Source: Orobanche coerulescens
Taxonomy: Eukaryota > Streptophyta > Magnoliopsida > Lamiales > Orobanchaceae
Direction: 5' to 3'
NCBI GenBank assembly: GCA_033398695.1
Contig: CM065818.1
Span: forward strand, 55,956,001-56,020,000
DNA: 64,000 nucleotides
The notes under the pieces were generated by a model. That model had not been told where the DNA came from. It worked only from the letters and a program-made list of their open reading frames with translations, and did no database searches. The position numbers and the translations under genes were made by a program. Shown one piece after another: positions 33,333 through 45,797 of this stretch. How positions within the stretch are numbered: the first letter of the stretch is position 1; each line of letters begins with the position of its first letter.

Positions 33333-36300
33333 TGTAATATCCGAGATTTTTATTTTGATTTATTCGAATTTTTCTTTTTCTTAGACCGGAAATTTCTCGG
33401 TTTCCGAGCGTCGGTATTATTTTTCTCGACAATCGATTTTGTGTTTATGGCCATAGGTGGTGATTTGTTGTATGTTAATTTCATTTCGGATCGGTGTTGT
33501 TGTCATGACGTTTCGCCGTGTTCGTTCGTGCATTTTTAGGAATCGAGTCGTCGAGCCACGGCAGTAGGAGTCTTGGCCAGACGGTTGCGGGAGAACCGCA
33601 CGGATGATGGGCCTTCTTAGGACGATTCTGGCGAGGCCGGCTAGCGTGCGCTTCTGGCCGGACAGTGCGCTAAACCGCAGGAGTAAGCGCGCGCCACTGC
33701 CGAGGAGGTAACGCACGCTAATCGGCCGGCGATCTAGGCGGTAAGTGTCGGACTTGGCCGGACACCGGCGGCGCACGCTTCTGGACAGTGCGCGCGCTAA
33801 CTTCGGCAAGCTAACGCACGCCTTCTGGCTCGGCAGCGCACGCTACTGGCGGACAGATTAGTCCGTAGGTCTGGGCGGGCGATTGCGCCGCCTGCTGCCG
33901 ATGACTTGCGCCGCTATCGGACCCGACCGAAGATTACGGACCCGTGGCGGCCGATAAGCGCCGCTACCGGACAACCTAGCGCACGCTAGTCGGTTACCCG
34001 ATATATATTTGGCCAAAGCGACCACTGTTTCAACACATTTTTTCATTTCATTCTCTTCCTTCCGCGGCGGAGGTTATGAGAGCGATAAGGCATGTTGTTG
34101 ATCAACAAAACCACGAAGATCCCGAGTCCATATCATTGATCGATCAATCCATAACATCCTTCAATCGACCGAATCAAGGTTAGTTTTTCCTAAAATCCAA
34201 ACTTTGGGAAATTTGGGGATCTTGGTAGATTTCGTCCGTTTGAGCCTTATGAACTTAAATTGCGATGGATAATTGTAGATTAAGTTGTATTCTATCATTT
34301 TCATCATCTTTCCACGGTTTTACCATTTCCGATTCGTCGATTATATGAACTTCCGTTTGACGCCTTCAAAGTGTCCTGGGAAATGCCGCAGAGGAATTTG
34401 GTCGTTTTGTGATGTTTTTCCCGTATGATTGATTGTTTATTCGATGATAGGATACTAGGGACGATTTCCCTACAAAAAGCGGTGTTGAGCCCTTCCGATC
34501 GTTGTTTTCGTTGGAGTTCGGATTTTGCCAACCGAGTACTTTCGGAGTATCCGCGAGAGATTACCAAGGCAAGTACCTTGATATACGAATTGTAACTGCG
34601 TGAAATCATCGTTGTCGAAGTGTATGAATTTATACGGATATATATATATATATATATATGTGTGTATATATATATATGTGTGTATATATATATAGATTTA
34701 TATATATTTATATGTTAAATATATGTATGTATATACATATATTGATATATATGCCTATGTCGGTGAACGACGAGTGGTGAATGCTAACACTAGTTGGCGT
34801 ACTCAACTTGGATTGATGGATGAACTATAGTTATTCATATAATATAGTAAGGTTATATGTATATATACATATATATATCTATATATCTATATATATATTC
34901 GGTTGAGTCGCAATACAAGGATTTATGTGTAGCGTTGGTTGGTTGTGCCGAAGGCTTATTGTGTTGGATCTTGATTGATAATGTACGTGTTATTGTTTAT
35001 TGTGTGGTTATGGACTGTCGGATAAATTGTGTGAATTGGTGTATTGATTTGATAATTGTTGAATTGATTGATTGTGTACTTGATGTTTGTAATAATGTGA
35101 ATACTTGTTGTGAGAGACGTCGTATCAGGGAACCTCGAGGCGGGTGTGTACTCCGGCACGGTGTCGCTGCAATGTGCGGCTCCATATGTTTGGTGAACAG
35201 GTGTTACCTAATGCGCGTGCAAGGCGGCTCTGTCGGGAGTGATCGCGGCGCGGTGACATGTTCAAGGCGGCCAACATAGTGGAGTGAACGCCGGTGCAGT
35301 GTGTAAGGGAGGCGCTGGCGGGCTTATTGGTAACGGATATTCGAGTGATAGCTAAGACCCGTTCAGAACAATCCTCGTATTTCAAAGTTCTTTCAACTCT
35401 TTTAAAATCTTGGTCTCGATATAGACGTGATTCGTGTTTTTTGAAAGCTTGTTTCAAATTGTTTTTAAGATGTTGGTATCGGGGTTAATTAACCAAGGAT
35501 GTTTGTGAAATCTCAGGGTTAATTAATCAAGGGTCTTGAGCAGAATTGTCGAATGAGAGGTGTGCCTTTGATTGTACGGTGATGATTATTTCGTGCATTG
35601 GGTCGAGGACCGAATAACGTTGTAATGGTTTTCTTGCAAATTGTTTTACACATGTTGGGTCGAGGATCCGAGAGTTTTGAAGTATTTTCTAAAAGTATTC
35701 CGTTTGATTTTCAAAATCCCATGATAGCTGAGTCAATAATGATGTTTTCAAACTTTCTTATCAAAATACTTTTCCTTGTATAAAAAGGGATTTTTCGACT
35801 CATTGGGCTCGTTTAAAGTTTCATTGGCGTTAGGTTCCGTACAGAGAATATGACTATGTGATTTTCTTTCACTTTGTGTATGTGATACTATTCGTGTGGA
35901 CTATGGGAATGTGTGGTTTATGTTAAGGCTTCACATTTGTTGAGATTTGTGTTGTTATTATTCGTATATCTTGTATATTATGTACTTGCACTAGCAAAAT
36001 TCCGGTTGCTAACCCCGAGTTTTCGGGGTTGGGTGCTGTTATGCGCTCGAGTTTTGGCGGCTCGGGAGCGATCCGGGATTGGCTTAGAAGGAGATGGAGG
36101 ACAATGATACTAATCACACAGTCGAGTCTTTTCTTTTGTCTCATTCAGTCGGTATTTTCTCTGTCGTTCGAGTATTCACCCTTGCATGGGTGTAGTTTTC
36201 ATTTATTAAATTGAGTTGTCATTCTTTTTAGTGTTCAAGTTTATTATTGTCATTGTAATGTGAATGTCGTTATTTTCTGAATTGGTTAATGACCTTGTCG

Positions 36301-36428
36301 ATCTGCTTTGCATTTAATTTTGACCCGGTCGGTCAATCATTGAGTAGTCTTTTGGAGCTTAGCTGGTAGATCCTTGTGATAAGGGTCTACGGCGTGTGAC
36401 ATTCCTTGGTCGTATTCGGGGTGTTACA
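33333..36428 (+). repeat. 5' LTR of element C (3.1 kb)
   Basis: TGTAATATCCGAGATTTT to CGGGGTGTTACA. It contains about nine TAGCGYRCGCTA-like motifs (33641-33990), a TATA-like GATATATATTTGG near 34000, a (TA)n/(TG)n tract (34639-34700 and 34857-34898), and the conserved block TTGCACTAGCAAAATTCC (about 35985) followed by a hairpin-like CCCCGAGTTTTCGGGG. The same block is shared with the minus-strand LTRs at the right end of the window. Confidence 0.93.
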
Positions 36429-36432
36429 TTTC

Positions 36433-36444
36433 TGGTATCGGAGC
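36433..36444 (+). other. tRNA-iMet primer binding site of element C
   Basis: TGGTATCGGAGC lies four bases after the LTR end; it differs from the standard site by one base. Confidence 0.92.
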
Positions 36445-37444
36445 TTAGGTATGCGAAAAACCTAGGCCGTTGGGTCAAGTCCATGTCTTGTGTAAGTCGC
36501 GCATCGAGTTGTGATTAGTATCGTGGTTCCGACATCATCTTAGGCAATCTGTGATGGTAAGCCTCCGATCGTAAGTCCCCTTATATACGTATTTGATTAT
36601 ATTGTGCTAACGTGTTTAATGTGAACTAAGGATTGGAACTTGTTGGTGATATTATTGTTTTAGGATATAACATGCGTATGCGGTCCGAGCAAAAATGGTT
36701 ATGTAATATGTTTCGGAAGTCGAGCATATTTATCTGTTTCTACACTTATTAGAATAAACTTATGAATGTTAATTTTATCCGCCGCATGAGTATTTTAAGA
36801 TGGCTTTTGGTATCTTGCAAACCGATTTTTAATATTTTGGTCTTTCACGTTTTGATAGTATTCTTATGACGGTATTTGATATTTTTATAAATGACTTAGT
36901 GAGTATTCGAGAATATTACCAACATCGGCCTTTTTGGCAATTTGAACATTTTTTTTTAAAAATGATTTTTAGCCTGGTGGGTTCCAGACGGCCCACGACG
37001 CTGTAGTATCACGAATATTTTAAAGTGGTGCTTTGAAATTTTCTAACATTGTGAAAAACCATGATTTAATGTTGTCATGTTAAATGGTCACGTATCTCGG
37101 TGGAAAATCCTTTCGAATAAACATTTTGGTAGAAGAGGAAAGATTTTTCAAAATTGTGGTATTTGGGAATCTAACACTTTTGAAATATTTCAAATTAGTT
37201 ACAATTCAATTTTGAATTTTTTTTACATTACTCGAAAATAATTTTTAGAGTCGTTATATAAACTTCCTCTTCCGAAATAAAAGACAGTATTTATGAGTCT
37301 TGGGCGCAACGTGACTAGCCCTCTTTTCCAAAAATTTGTTTTCATTAAGTGCATACATATAATGATCGTCCCCGTCGAAGGACTCGAAATTCACTTCATA
37401 AAACTTTACGCTTTACGTTATTCTATAGATGTTAACTAAACCTT
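36445..37444 (+). other. Non-coding 5' interior of element C
   Basis: About 1 kb of AT-rich sequence between primer site and the zinc-knuckle ORF. No open reading frame of note; the capsid part of gag is not recognisable. Confidence 0.6.
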
Positions 37445-38029
37445 GTGTTGATAATGGTGGTATATTGTGCAACTGATTATTTGATAACGCTGAACGGTAC
37501 CATCTGTATTAGCATGTCGGGCCTTGGCGGACGTAAGTGTGATGACGGAAGTGGAAGCGACAAGGTGGTTCGTACGACAACTATTCTTGCTACAGTGAAG
37601 GAGTATCAAGATCAAACGATATCCTATGAAATGTCCTTAATGGTCGAGCCCACGAGCGAAACGAAGAGACCGAGGACATCTGGGAAATTTTTGGGCGATG
37701 AAGAGTCTAAGGCTCCCAAACCCCCGCGTCGTTCGGACGCGTCGTCTTTGCGGTCGGGAGTGAGCGCTGGGGATCCCAAGCCAACATCGGTGATTCTCGG
37801 TAAGAAGAGAAGGTGCTTCAACTGCAATCGTCAGGGACATGATCGTGCAAATTGTCCCTTTCCACTCTTGACTTGTTACCGGTGTGGGTGTGAAGGTCAT
37901 CGGGAGAAACATTGTGAGACAGTTTCCGAATTGGCAAAGAATGCCGCCCTAAGAGAGAGCAGAACTAGGGACCGGGAAGTGTCCCGAAATCCTATGTTTC
38001 CTTCTGAAGATCCTAGCATGGGAGAATGA
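37445..38029 (+). CDS. Double zinc-knuckle protein (gag remnant) of element C
   Basis: An uninterrupted 194-codon frame. The first ~30 residues are probably not native; a better start may be the Met of MSGLGGRKCDDGSG (about 37514). A Ser/Pro/Lys-rich linker (ETKRPRTSGKF, KPPRRSDASS) precedes two CCHC knuckles, CFNCNRQGHDRANC (37814-37855) and CYRCGCEGHREKHC, both with intact C-X2-C-X4-H-X4-C spacing. An acidic and basic tail follows. This matches the nucleocapsid end of chromovirus gag, which binds RNA. No protease follows. It is the only uninterrupted element ORF of more than 100 codons here with a complete recognisable domain. Whether it is made is unknown. Confidence 0.75.
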   Translation: MLIMVVYCATDYLITLNGTICISMSGLGGRKCDDGSGSDKVVRTTTILATVKEYQDQTISYEMSLMVEPTSETKRPRTSGKFLGDEESKAPKPPRRSDASSLRSGVSAGDPKPTSVILGKKRRCFNCNRQGHDRANCPFPLLTCYRCGCEGHREKHCETVSELAKNAALRESRTRDREVSRNPMFPSEDPSMGE

Positions 38030-38407
38030 AGATTTTGTACTATGTCTTAATCGTTGCTGTTTCAAACAATCGTGACTTCGATCGTATTTCGTTTCATTGC
38101 TTTAAGTTTCCAACTCTTGTTGTTCTAAGTTTCGGGATCATAATGTCCTCTTAGTATGGGGGAATGTATTACCCGTACTCTTCTTAGTATTTTCGGTATG
38201 GGACGACTTTCGTTGTTGGTAATTCATCTGCGCACCTTTCGACCATTTTAAACTGCCTTGTACTTGCTAGGTCGGTTCATCGTATTCTGGAACCTTGCAC
38301 TCGAGCTTTGATCGAGATGAATTGGGGATCAGCGAGTAGGTATATCCTTGAGAGTTCCGCCGCTCACTAGTTTAAGTTTCGGGACATAACTTATTTTAAG
38401 GGTAGAA
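38030..38407 (+). other. Non-coding 3' interior of element C with purine tract
   Basis: It holds the chromovirus-like CTAAGTTTCGGGA followed by TAGTATGGGGGAATGTATTACCCGT (split here as TATGGGGGAATG and TATTACCCGT), an LTR-start-like remnant at about 38154-38175. A second AAGTTTCGGGACA and AAGGGTAGAA lead directly into the LTR at 38408. The doubled 3' end suggests an old rearrangement. Confidence 0.6.
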
Positions 38408-41400
38408 TGTAATATCCGAGATTTTTATTTTGATTTATTCGAATTTTCTTTTTCTTAGACCGGAAATTTCTCGGTTCCGAGCGTCGGTATTATTTTTCTC
38501 GACAATCGATTTTGTGTTTATGGCCATAGGTGGTGATTTGTTGTATGTTAATTTCATTTCGGATCGGTGTTGTTGTCCGCGAGCGTTTCGTCGTGTTCGT
38601 TCCGTGCATTTTTAGGAATCGAGTCGTCAGGCCACGACAGCCGGGCGCTGGCCGGACGGTTGCGGGAGGAACCGGCAGGGATCTTTGAGCCTTGCCGGAC
38701 GATTCTGGCGAGGACCGGCTAGCGTGCGCTTCTGGCCGGGACAGTGCGCGCTAAACCGCAGGTAGCGCGCGCCAGCTGCGAGAGGTAACACACGCTAATC
38801 GGCCCGGGCGATCTAGCGGTAAGTGCGGACTTGGCCCGGACGGCCAGTAGCGCACGCCTTCTGATAGGGCATTCTGTGCGCTAACTCGGCAAGCTAACGC
38901 CGCGCACGGCTCGGCCGGCGCTTCTGGCCGGACAGATTAGTCGATAGGTCTGGGCGGGCGATTGCGCCGCCGCTGCCGATGACTTGCGACGCTATCGGAC
39001 CCCGGAAGATTCGGACTGGGCGGCCGATAGCGCACGCTACCCGGACAACCTAGCGCACGCTAGTCAGTTGCCAGTATATATTTGACCGAGCAACCCTGTT
39101 TCAACACATTTTTTTCATTTCATTCTCTTCCTTCCGCGGCCAGAGGTTATGAGAGCGATAAGGCATGTTGTTGATCAACAAAACCACGAAGATCCTGAGT
39201 CCATATCATTGATCGATCAATCCATAACATCCTTCAATCGACCGAATCAAGGTTAGTTTTTCCTAAAATCCAAACTTTGGGAAATTTGGGGATCTTGGTA
39301 GATTTCGTCCGTTTGAGCCTTATGAACTTAAATTACTGATGGATAATTGTAGATTAAGTTGTATTCTATCATTTTCATCATCTTTCCACGGTTTTACCAT
39401 TTCCGATTCGTCGATTATATGAACTTACGTTTGACGCCTTCAAAGTGTCCGGGGAAATGCCGCAGAGAGGAATTTGGTCGTTTTGTGATGTTTTTCCCCG
39501 TATGATTGATTGTTTATTCGATGATAGGATACTAGGGACGATTTCCCTACAAAAAACTGGTGTTGAGCCCTTCCGATCGTTGTTTTCGTTGGAGTTCCGG
39601 ATTTTGCCAACCGACCGTACTTTCGGAGTATCCGCGAGAGATTACTAAGGCAAGTACCTTGATATACGAATTGTAACTGCGTGAAATCATCGTTGTCGAA
39701 GTGTATGAATTTATACGGATATGTATATATATATATATGTGTGTATATATATATATATGTGTATATATATATATAGATTTATATATATTTATATGTTAAA
39801 TATATGTATGTATATACATATATTGATATATATGCCTATGTCGGTGAACGACGAGTGGTGAATGCTAACACTAGTTGGCGTACTCAACTTGGATTGATGG
39901 ATGAACTATAGTTATTCATATAATATAGTAAGGTTATATGTATATATACATATATATATCTATATATCTATATATATATTCGGTTGAGTCGCAATACAAG
40001 GATTTATGTGTAGCGTTGGTTGGTTGTGCCGAAGGCTTATTGTGTTGGATCTTGATTGATAATGTACGTGTTATTGTTTATTGTGTGGTTATGGACTGTC
40101 GGATAAATTGTGTGAATTGGTGTATTGATTTGATAATTGTTGAATTGATTGATTGTGTACTTGATGTTTGTAATAATGTGAATACTTGTTGTGAGAGACG
40201 TCGTATCAGGAACCTCGAGGCGGGGTGTGTACTCGGCACGGTGTGCTGCAATGTGCGGCTCCATATGTTTGGTGAACACCGGTGTTACCTAATGCGCGTG
40301 CAAGGCGGCTCTGTCGGGAGTGATCGCGGCGCGGTGACATGTTCAAGGGGCGGCCAACATAGTGGAGTGAACGCCGGTGCAGTGTGTGTAGGGAGGCGCT
40401 GGCGGGCTTATTGGTAACGGATATTCGAGTGATAGCTAAGACCCGTTCAGAACAATCCTCGTATTTCAAAGTTCTTTCAACTCTTTTAAAATCTTGGTCT
40501 CGATATAGCGTGATTCGTGTTTTTTGAAAGCTTGTTTCAAATTGTTTTTAAGATGTTGGTATCGGGGTTAATTAACCAAGGATGTTTGTGAAATCTCAGG
40601 GTTAATTAATCAAGGGTCTTGAGCAGAATTGTCGAATGAGAGGTGCCTTTGATTGTACGGTGATGATTATTACGTGCATTGGGTCGAGGACCGAATAACG
40701 TTGTAATGGTTTTCTTGCAAATTGTTTTACACATGTTGGGTCGAGGATCGAGAGTTTTGAAGTATTTTCTAAAAGTATTCCGTTTGATTTTCAAAATCCC
40801 ATGATAGCTGAGTCAATAATGATGTTTTCAAACTTTCTTATCAAAATACTTTTCCTTGTATAAAAGGGATTTTTCGACTCATTGGGCTCGTTTAAAGTTT
40901 CATTGGCGTTAGGTTCCGTACGAGAATATGACTATGTGATTTTCTTTCACTTTGTGTATGTGATACTATTACGTGTGGACTATGGGAATGTGTGGTTTAT
41001 GTTAAGGCTTCACATTGTTGAGATTTGTGTTGTTATTATTCGTATATCTTGTATATTATGTACTTGCACTAGCAAAATTCCGGTTGCTAGCCCCAGGTTT
41101 TCGGGGGTGGGTGCTGTTATGCGCTCGAGTTTTGGCGGCTCGGGAGCGATCCACGGGATTGGATTGGAAGGAGATGGAGGACAATGATACTAATCACACC
41201 AGTCGAGTCTTTTCTTTTGTCTCATTCTGGTCGGTATTTTCTCTGTCGTTCGAGTATTCACCCTTGCATGGGTGTAGTTTTCATTTATTAAATTGAGTTG
41301 TCATTCTTTTTAGTGTTCAAGTTTATTATTGTCATTGTAATGTGGATGTCGTTATTTTTCTGAATTGGTTAATGACCTTGTCGGTCTGCTTTGCATTTAA

Positions 41401-41514
41401 TTTTGACCCCGGTCGGTCAATCATTGAGTAGTCTTTTGGAGCTTAGCCTGGTAGATCCTTGTGATAAGGGTCTACGGCGTGTGACATTCCCGGTCGTATT
41501 CTGGGGGTGTTACA
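38408..41514 (+). repeat. 3' LTR of element C (3.1 kb)
   Basis: Same start and end as 33333-36428, 3107 bp, with many small indels clustered in the GC-rich palindrome region (38640-39060). It ends GGGGGTGTTACA before CAGCC. Confidence 0.93.
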
Positions 41515-42570
41515 CAGCCGAGAAGACAAGGCAGGCAGCCGAGCAGGCAACCAGGCGACCTAGCCTTGGCCCCGCAGACAAGGCAGATCGTCCAGCCGAA
41601 GGTCCCAGGACAAGTCCCAGTGCCGAGCGATCGACATCTAAAGATGATCGTCTCTCGGTACTTGGTATTCGACTCCTGGCGGCCGACTAGAAGACGATCA
41701 TCTCTCGGCACTTGCCGACCGACCCTTGGTGACCGACCGATGCCGACCCCTGGTGACCGACCATTGACGACCGCCTCATGCCGATCTCAGCCGGTGATCA
41801 TCTAGTCAGCAAAGTCCGAAGCCCAGGACATACCCCACGTGCAGAGCCGAGACAAGATCCGCAATTCACGGATCATTGACCACAGCCTGTTAGTATCCGT
41901 CCACCAGCCGAAAGGCCCGCCGAAAGGTGTCAGTAGGACCGCATGTGACAGTGACTCCGGACGCGTGCTGGCTCCTCATTGGACCGCACAGCTGGCTGCC
42001 AGCAGCTGCTTTGGACTTTAGGCAGACTACCCATGTGACCTTTAGGACGATCGCCCCATTATTATATTGGCCGAAAGGCGATCGCTCGCCAGAAGACAAG
42101 GCTCCTCAGCCTCTATAAATACAAGGCAGCCTGCACTTGTCAAAGGACGGAACTTTTACGACCGAATTTTTACTCCCTGAAAGGCTTGAGAACTTCAACA
42201 CCCACGTGATTTCATACACACTTGGCTTTCTCCTACTCTTGGCAACAGCTATCTCTCGGTTCTTTCTTCTCTCGGCCTCTCTCATATAGAAGACGATCGA
42301 CAGGGACGAAGAACACCAAGCTTCGCTCAAGAGCTGGATTAACAGAGTCTTTTTACACTCATTTTACATAGATTCTCACATTAATACTTGTATCCACGAA
42401 TATTTATATTAATAACATCTCGCGAGAGCATTCAAGCCCGGGCCTAACAAACCCGGAAAATCTTGTGTTTATTCTTATTCTCTCGGAAGTGCTCCCGCAA
42501 ATTTGTTTGTTGTCCATCCATTCCAGCAGTATTTAATCTTCGGATAAATATTTTGGGCAACAACACATGT

Positions 42571-43533
42571 CTATAAGCTAGAAAATGTTTCTTGGAATTA
42601 TCCATGCTAAACCGCTTTAGCACTATATTGATATAAAATGCCTGGGATAAGCACAACATCCTTTTTTTCCGATCACGAAAGATCCTGATCCTAAGGATGT
42701 GCACTGCTTCTCCCAAATCCTTCATATCGTACTGCTCAGACAGCCATACCCATACGTGTGATAACTCCTTCACGTTGTTTCCAGTCAGAGGAATATCATT
42801 TACATATAGTACAAGAAACACCAACACATTTTCATCGTATTTCTTATACACGCAACTCTCACTCGGGCATTGAACGAAACCATATGATTCGAGAACCTCG
42901 TCAAATTGAGTGTTCCAAGATCTAGATGGTTGCTTAAGTACATAAATGGATATCTTAAGCTTGCACATTAAGTGCTATTTTCCTTCAGCAATGACTCCAT
43001 CTGGTTGGCACATGTAGATTTTCTTGTCTAGATTTCCATTCAAGAATGCAGTCTTGACACCTATTTGCCAAATCTCCAGATCCAAATGCGCAGCTATAGC
43101 TAAAAGAATACGGATTGACTTAAGCATGGCTACTAGCGAAAAGGTTTCATCGTAATCGATACACTTTTTCTGAGTGTAACCTTTCGCTACAAGCCTCGCT
43201 TTGAAGGTCTCAACCTTTCTGTTACCTCCTTTCTTTCACTTGTAGACCCACTTACTCCCAATGGCTTGTATCCCATCAGGTAGTTCTACTAGCTCCCACA
43301 CTTGATTGGAATCCATAGATCCCATTTGTGATTTCATTGCTAGTTGCCAGGAGTCAGCATCTTTATCTTGTATTGCCTCCTTTTAAATCAAGGGAGTTGA
43401 TTCATCTTCGCCTGGGATTGAGTCTGAAGACTGTCCCACACCTGTGAATCGTTCTGATTGACGAACAACCCTCCCACTACGACGAGGCAAATCCTAAGTT
43501 GGTGTAGAAGTCTCAAAATCGATACGTGGTGCA
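42571..43533 (-). pseudogene. Copia D reverse transcriptase, catalytic residue lost
   Basis: The translation begins near 43380 with the RT N-terminus (SWQLAMKSQMGSMDSNQVWE, RLVAKGYTQKKCIDYDETF, FLNGNLDKKIYMCQP) and continues in the frame 42968-42566. The catalytic box YVDD reads YVND (42795-42806), an Asp to Asn change. Stops are visible near 43242 and 42971. It ends at QAFYINIVLKRFSMDN and KKHFLAYRH, and resumes beyond insertion B at 29967. Upstream (43381-43533) is linker sequence up to insertion E. Confidence 0.93.
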
Positions 43534-43538
43534 GTATT

Positions 43539-45781
43539 TGTAACGCTCCAATTTCGCATATACATATATTGTGAATTATAGAAAACATGTTCAATTTAAT
43601 TAAATTAATTCCCGAATAATTTATTGTTTAATTCATTTTATTTCATGATCATGCAAATTCATTTATGTCATTATTATTCATGACAAGTCATGTGATTCGT
43701 TTCGTTTCATTTCTCATTTTAATTCATCGTTTCATCTCGTCATTTATAGGCCTGAGTCAAATTTTAAGCGATATTGATCGTTACCCATAAGATTTCACAA
43801 GTCAATTTTAATTAATTTTAATCCATTCATTTTGGGCTGGCCTAAGCCAAACCCATTATAATATTCAGCCCAAATATTATAAATCCATCAAGCCCAATCC
43901 ATTAACACTAATCTTAATTAATATTCATCCAAGCCTAAATATCCAGCCCAACATGCGACTTCATACGATCAGAATTAGTAGGAGCTCCACTTCTCAGTTA
44001 GAAGTTAACAGAAGTGGAGTGATGGGCATCATGGGAGGGAATTATGCATCATGGGGAGGGGTTAGTTAATAATTTATGCATAAATAACTCAATATCATCA
44101 AATCAAAAATAGAATACAGCAACCTCAGTAATCTACATTATTACACAAAATCACAAGAAATTACGTCACCCTCCCCCAGCCTCTCAGAATCGTCCAACGA
44201 TTACACAGCACTAGGTAAAATCCTTTTGTAAATTTCTTCGACTATACATAAATATTTTCACACCAGAAAGTGTTCCCTCATTCTCTTTAGTTCAATCGAA
44301 GCGTAGCCAGAGGAATCAATTCCACTTATGGCCACCAAATTCCTTGTTGGCCAGAAAACACACACACACACACAAGAAGATTCAGAAAAACCGAGATCAC
44401 AAAACTCAAAACCCAAATTCCCTGTTCAACCAACCCACGATTTCTACCTTAGCAACCACCAAGAAACCCAATTCCCAAAACTGAAAATCACAACCCGAAC
44501 CCAACCATGAACCTCCTGACCAAAACCCAACACAAATCGACCTCCATCTCAAATTCCAATCGACCTCCCACACAATAATCCCATAAATAGAAACCATCCA
44601 CCTGAAAGCATATCAAACTTTAATCAAATTCTGACCGCCTGATCTACCATCTTCATCAGCCTCCCACACTTCGTCAGCCCTCCATGGACTCGAATCGAAA
44701 CCCCAACTTCATCGCACTGTGTTTGCACCCGTATGTCTCCTGTGCATGTAAGTTTTGCCGTGAGATTTACATTAGGTTAGTGAGAGAGAGATATCTGGGT
44801 GAGAGAAAATGAGGAGAGAGAGAGAGAGAGAGACGGAAAACCGAGTGAGATAGAGAAATGAAAGATCTGTTCCATTTCACGTGTGTGGGATTTTGTGTCC
44901 CAATTATTTTCTGTCAAATTCAATTAAACAACCCGGAATTTCAGACCTCTTGGTTTGACCCCTATTAACTCTTCATTTCATTCAATTCCAGTTCCCAACT
45001 ATTTAGTTTCTTCAATTTTACTTCAATCAGTTTTTCAATATCTATAAATTAGTTCCTTTTGGCCAAGCCTTTAACATGTTGACCTTTTCAATTACTATTA
45101 TTATTCATTCATAATTTAATTTTTAGTTATATTATAATAATAATTTTCTATTATTATTATTTGTAGATAATAATAAGAACTTACGGGCCTAGAATTGTCG
45201 AGTCAAGCATCTCATCACGTTCAAGTTCAAGAACTGCATTTTATCCGGGTGTGGGGATTTATTACGCTTTTGTTTAATTTAATTGCTTTATATATTGTCT
45301 TGTATGTACACGTGAAATCAATCAGAAGCACTTAAATGTGCAAATTAGTCAGAGGCACTTAATTATGCATAAAGCCTTTAGGCTTCAAAATTTACCAGTC
45401 ATGTTGTTTATACTTGCTAATATATTTAGTAATTAACTTAGACATATTGCGTATCCTCCACGCTGAGTGACTTGAAAGCTCACCCCATTATTTAACCCTT
45501 TCAGGTTGAGGAGATCGATGTGGCATGCGCTTGAGTGTGGGATGATCAAGCTTCATGAATAGTTATTTATTTATTTACTGTTATTTTCCTCACGACGCTT
45601 TATGAACAATTGTTCTATTTGTTTTATTTTCACGTCAAAGTATGTTTTGTTTTAACGATGACTCGAGAATATTACTTGCGATTATTAAGTTTGTCTTTTT
45701 GAAATGTATTTCCGCTGCAAAATTTTTATTTATTCTTCTTAAATTTAGAAGAATTGTTTTTCTAAGAAAGTGGTCGCTACA
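43539..45781 (+). repeat. 5' LTR of chromovirus E
   Basis: TGTAACGCTCCAATTTCG to GTGGTCGCTACA, 2243 bp. It contains short (AC)n at about 44367 and (GA)n at about 44815. A frame at 44328-44510 is not supported as a gene. Confidence 0.94.
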
Positions 45782-45785
45782 TAAG

Positions 45786-45797
45786 TGGTATCAGAGC
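45786..45797 (+). other. tRNA-iMet primer binding site of chromovirus E
   Basis: TGGTATCAGAGC, a perfect match to the plant iMet site, four bases after the LTR. Confidence 0.95.

Larger units (their letters stand above)
33333..41514 (+). mobile_element. Gypsy-type element C with giant LTRs and only a zinc-knuckle ORF
   Basis: LTRs 33333-36428 and 38408-41514, interior 1979 bp, target duplication CAGCC (33328-33332, 41515-41519). Primer site and purine tract are present but there is no pol. LTR style (TGTAATATCCG...GGGTGTTACA, palindrome array) places it near the chromoviruses of this window. The two LTRs are closely alike but differ by many small indels. Confidence 0.93.
29968..42565 (+). 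mobile_element. GC-rich gag-only Gypsy element B, split by element C
   Basis: LTR 29968-31068, interior 31069-33265, second LTR 33266-33332 continued at 41520-42565. CATGT flanks the element on both sides (29963-29967, 42566-42570). The interior codes only for gag; protease, RT and integrase are absent. Its GC-rich sequence, full of CGATCGCC and CCGAC words, differs sharply from its AT-rich neighbours. It interrupts the RT of Copia D. Confidence 0.92.
33266..42565 (+). repeat. 3' LTR of element B, split by element C
   Basis: Left part 33266-33332 (TGTTGTGTCGAGAA...), right part 41520-42565 ending TGGGCAACAACA. Together about 1113 bp, 12 bp longer than the other LTR. The break carries the duplication CAGCC of element C. 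Confidence 0.92.

Noticed and set aside
34639..34700. TA/TG-rich tract as a possible matrix attachment or origin
   Set aside because: Simple microsatellite present in both LTRs of element C; no further support.
34857..35279. 140-codon frame in the LTR of element C, repeated at 39938-40417
   Set aside because: The two copies differ by frame-changing indels and the start is a TA microsatellite; not a gene.
44328..44510. 60-codon frame in the 5' LTR of chromovirus E
   Set aside because: Contains an (AC)n microsatellite and is not kept in the other LTR.
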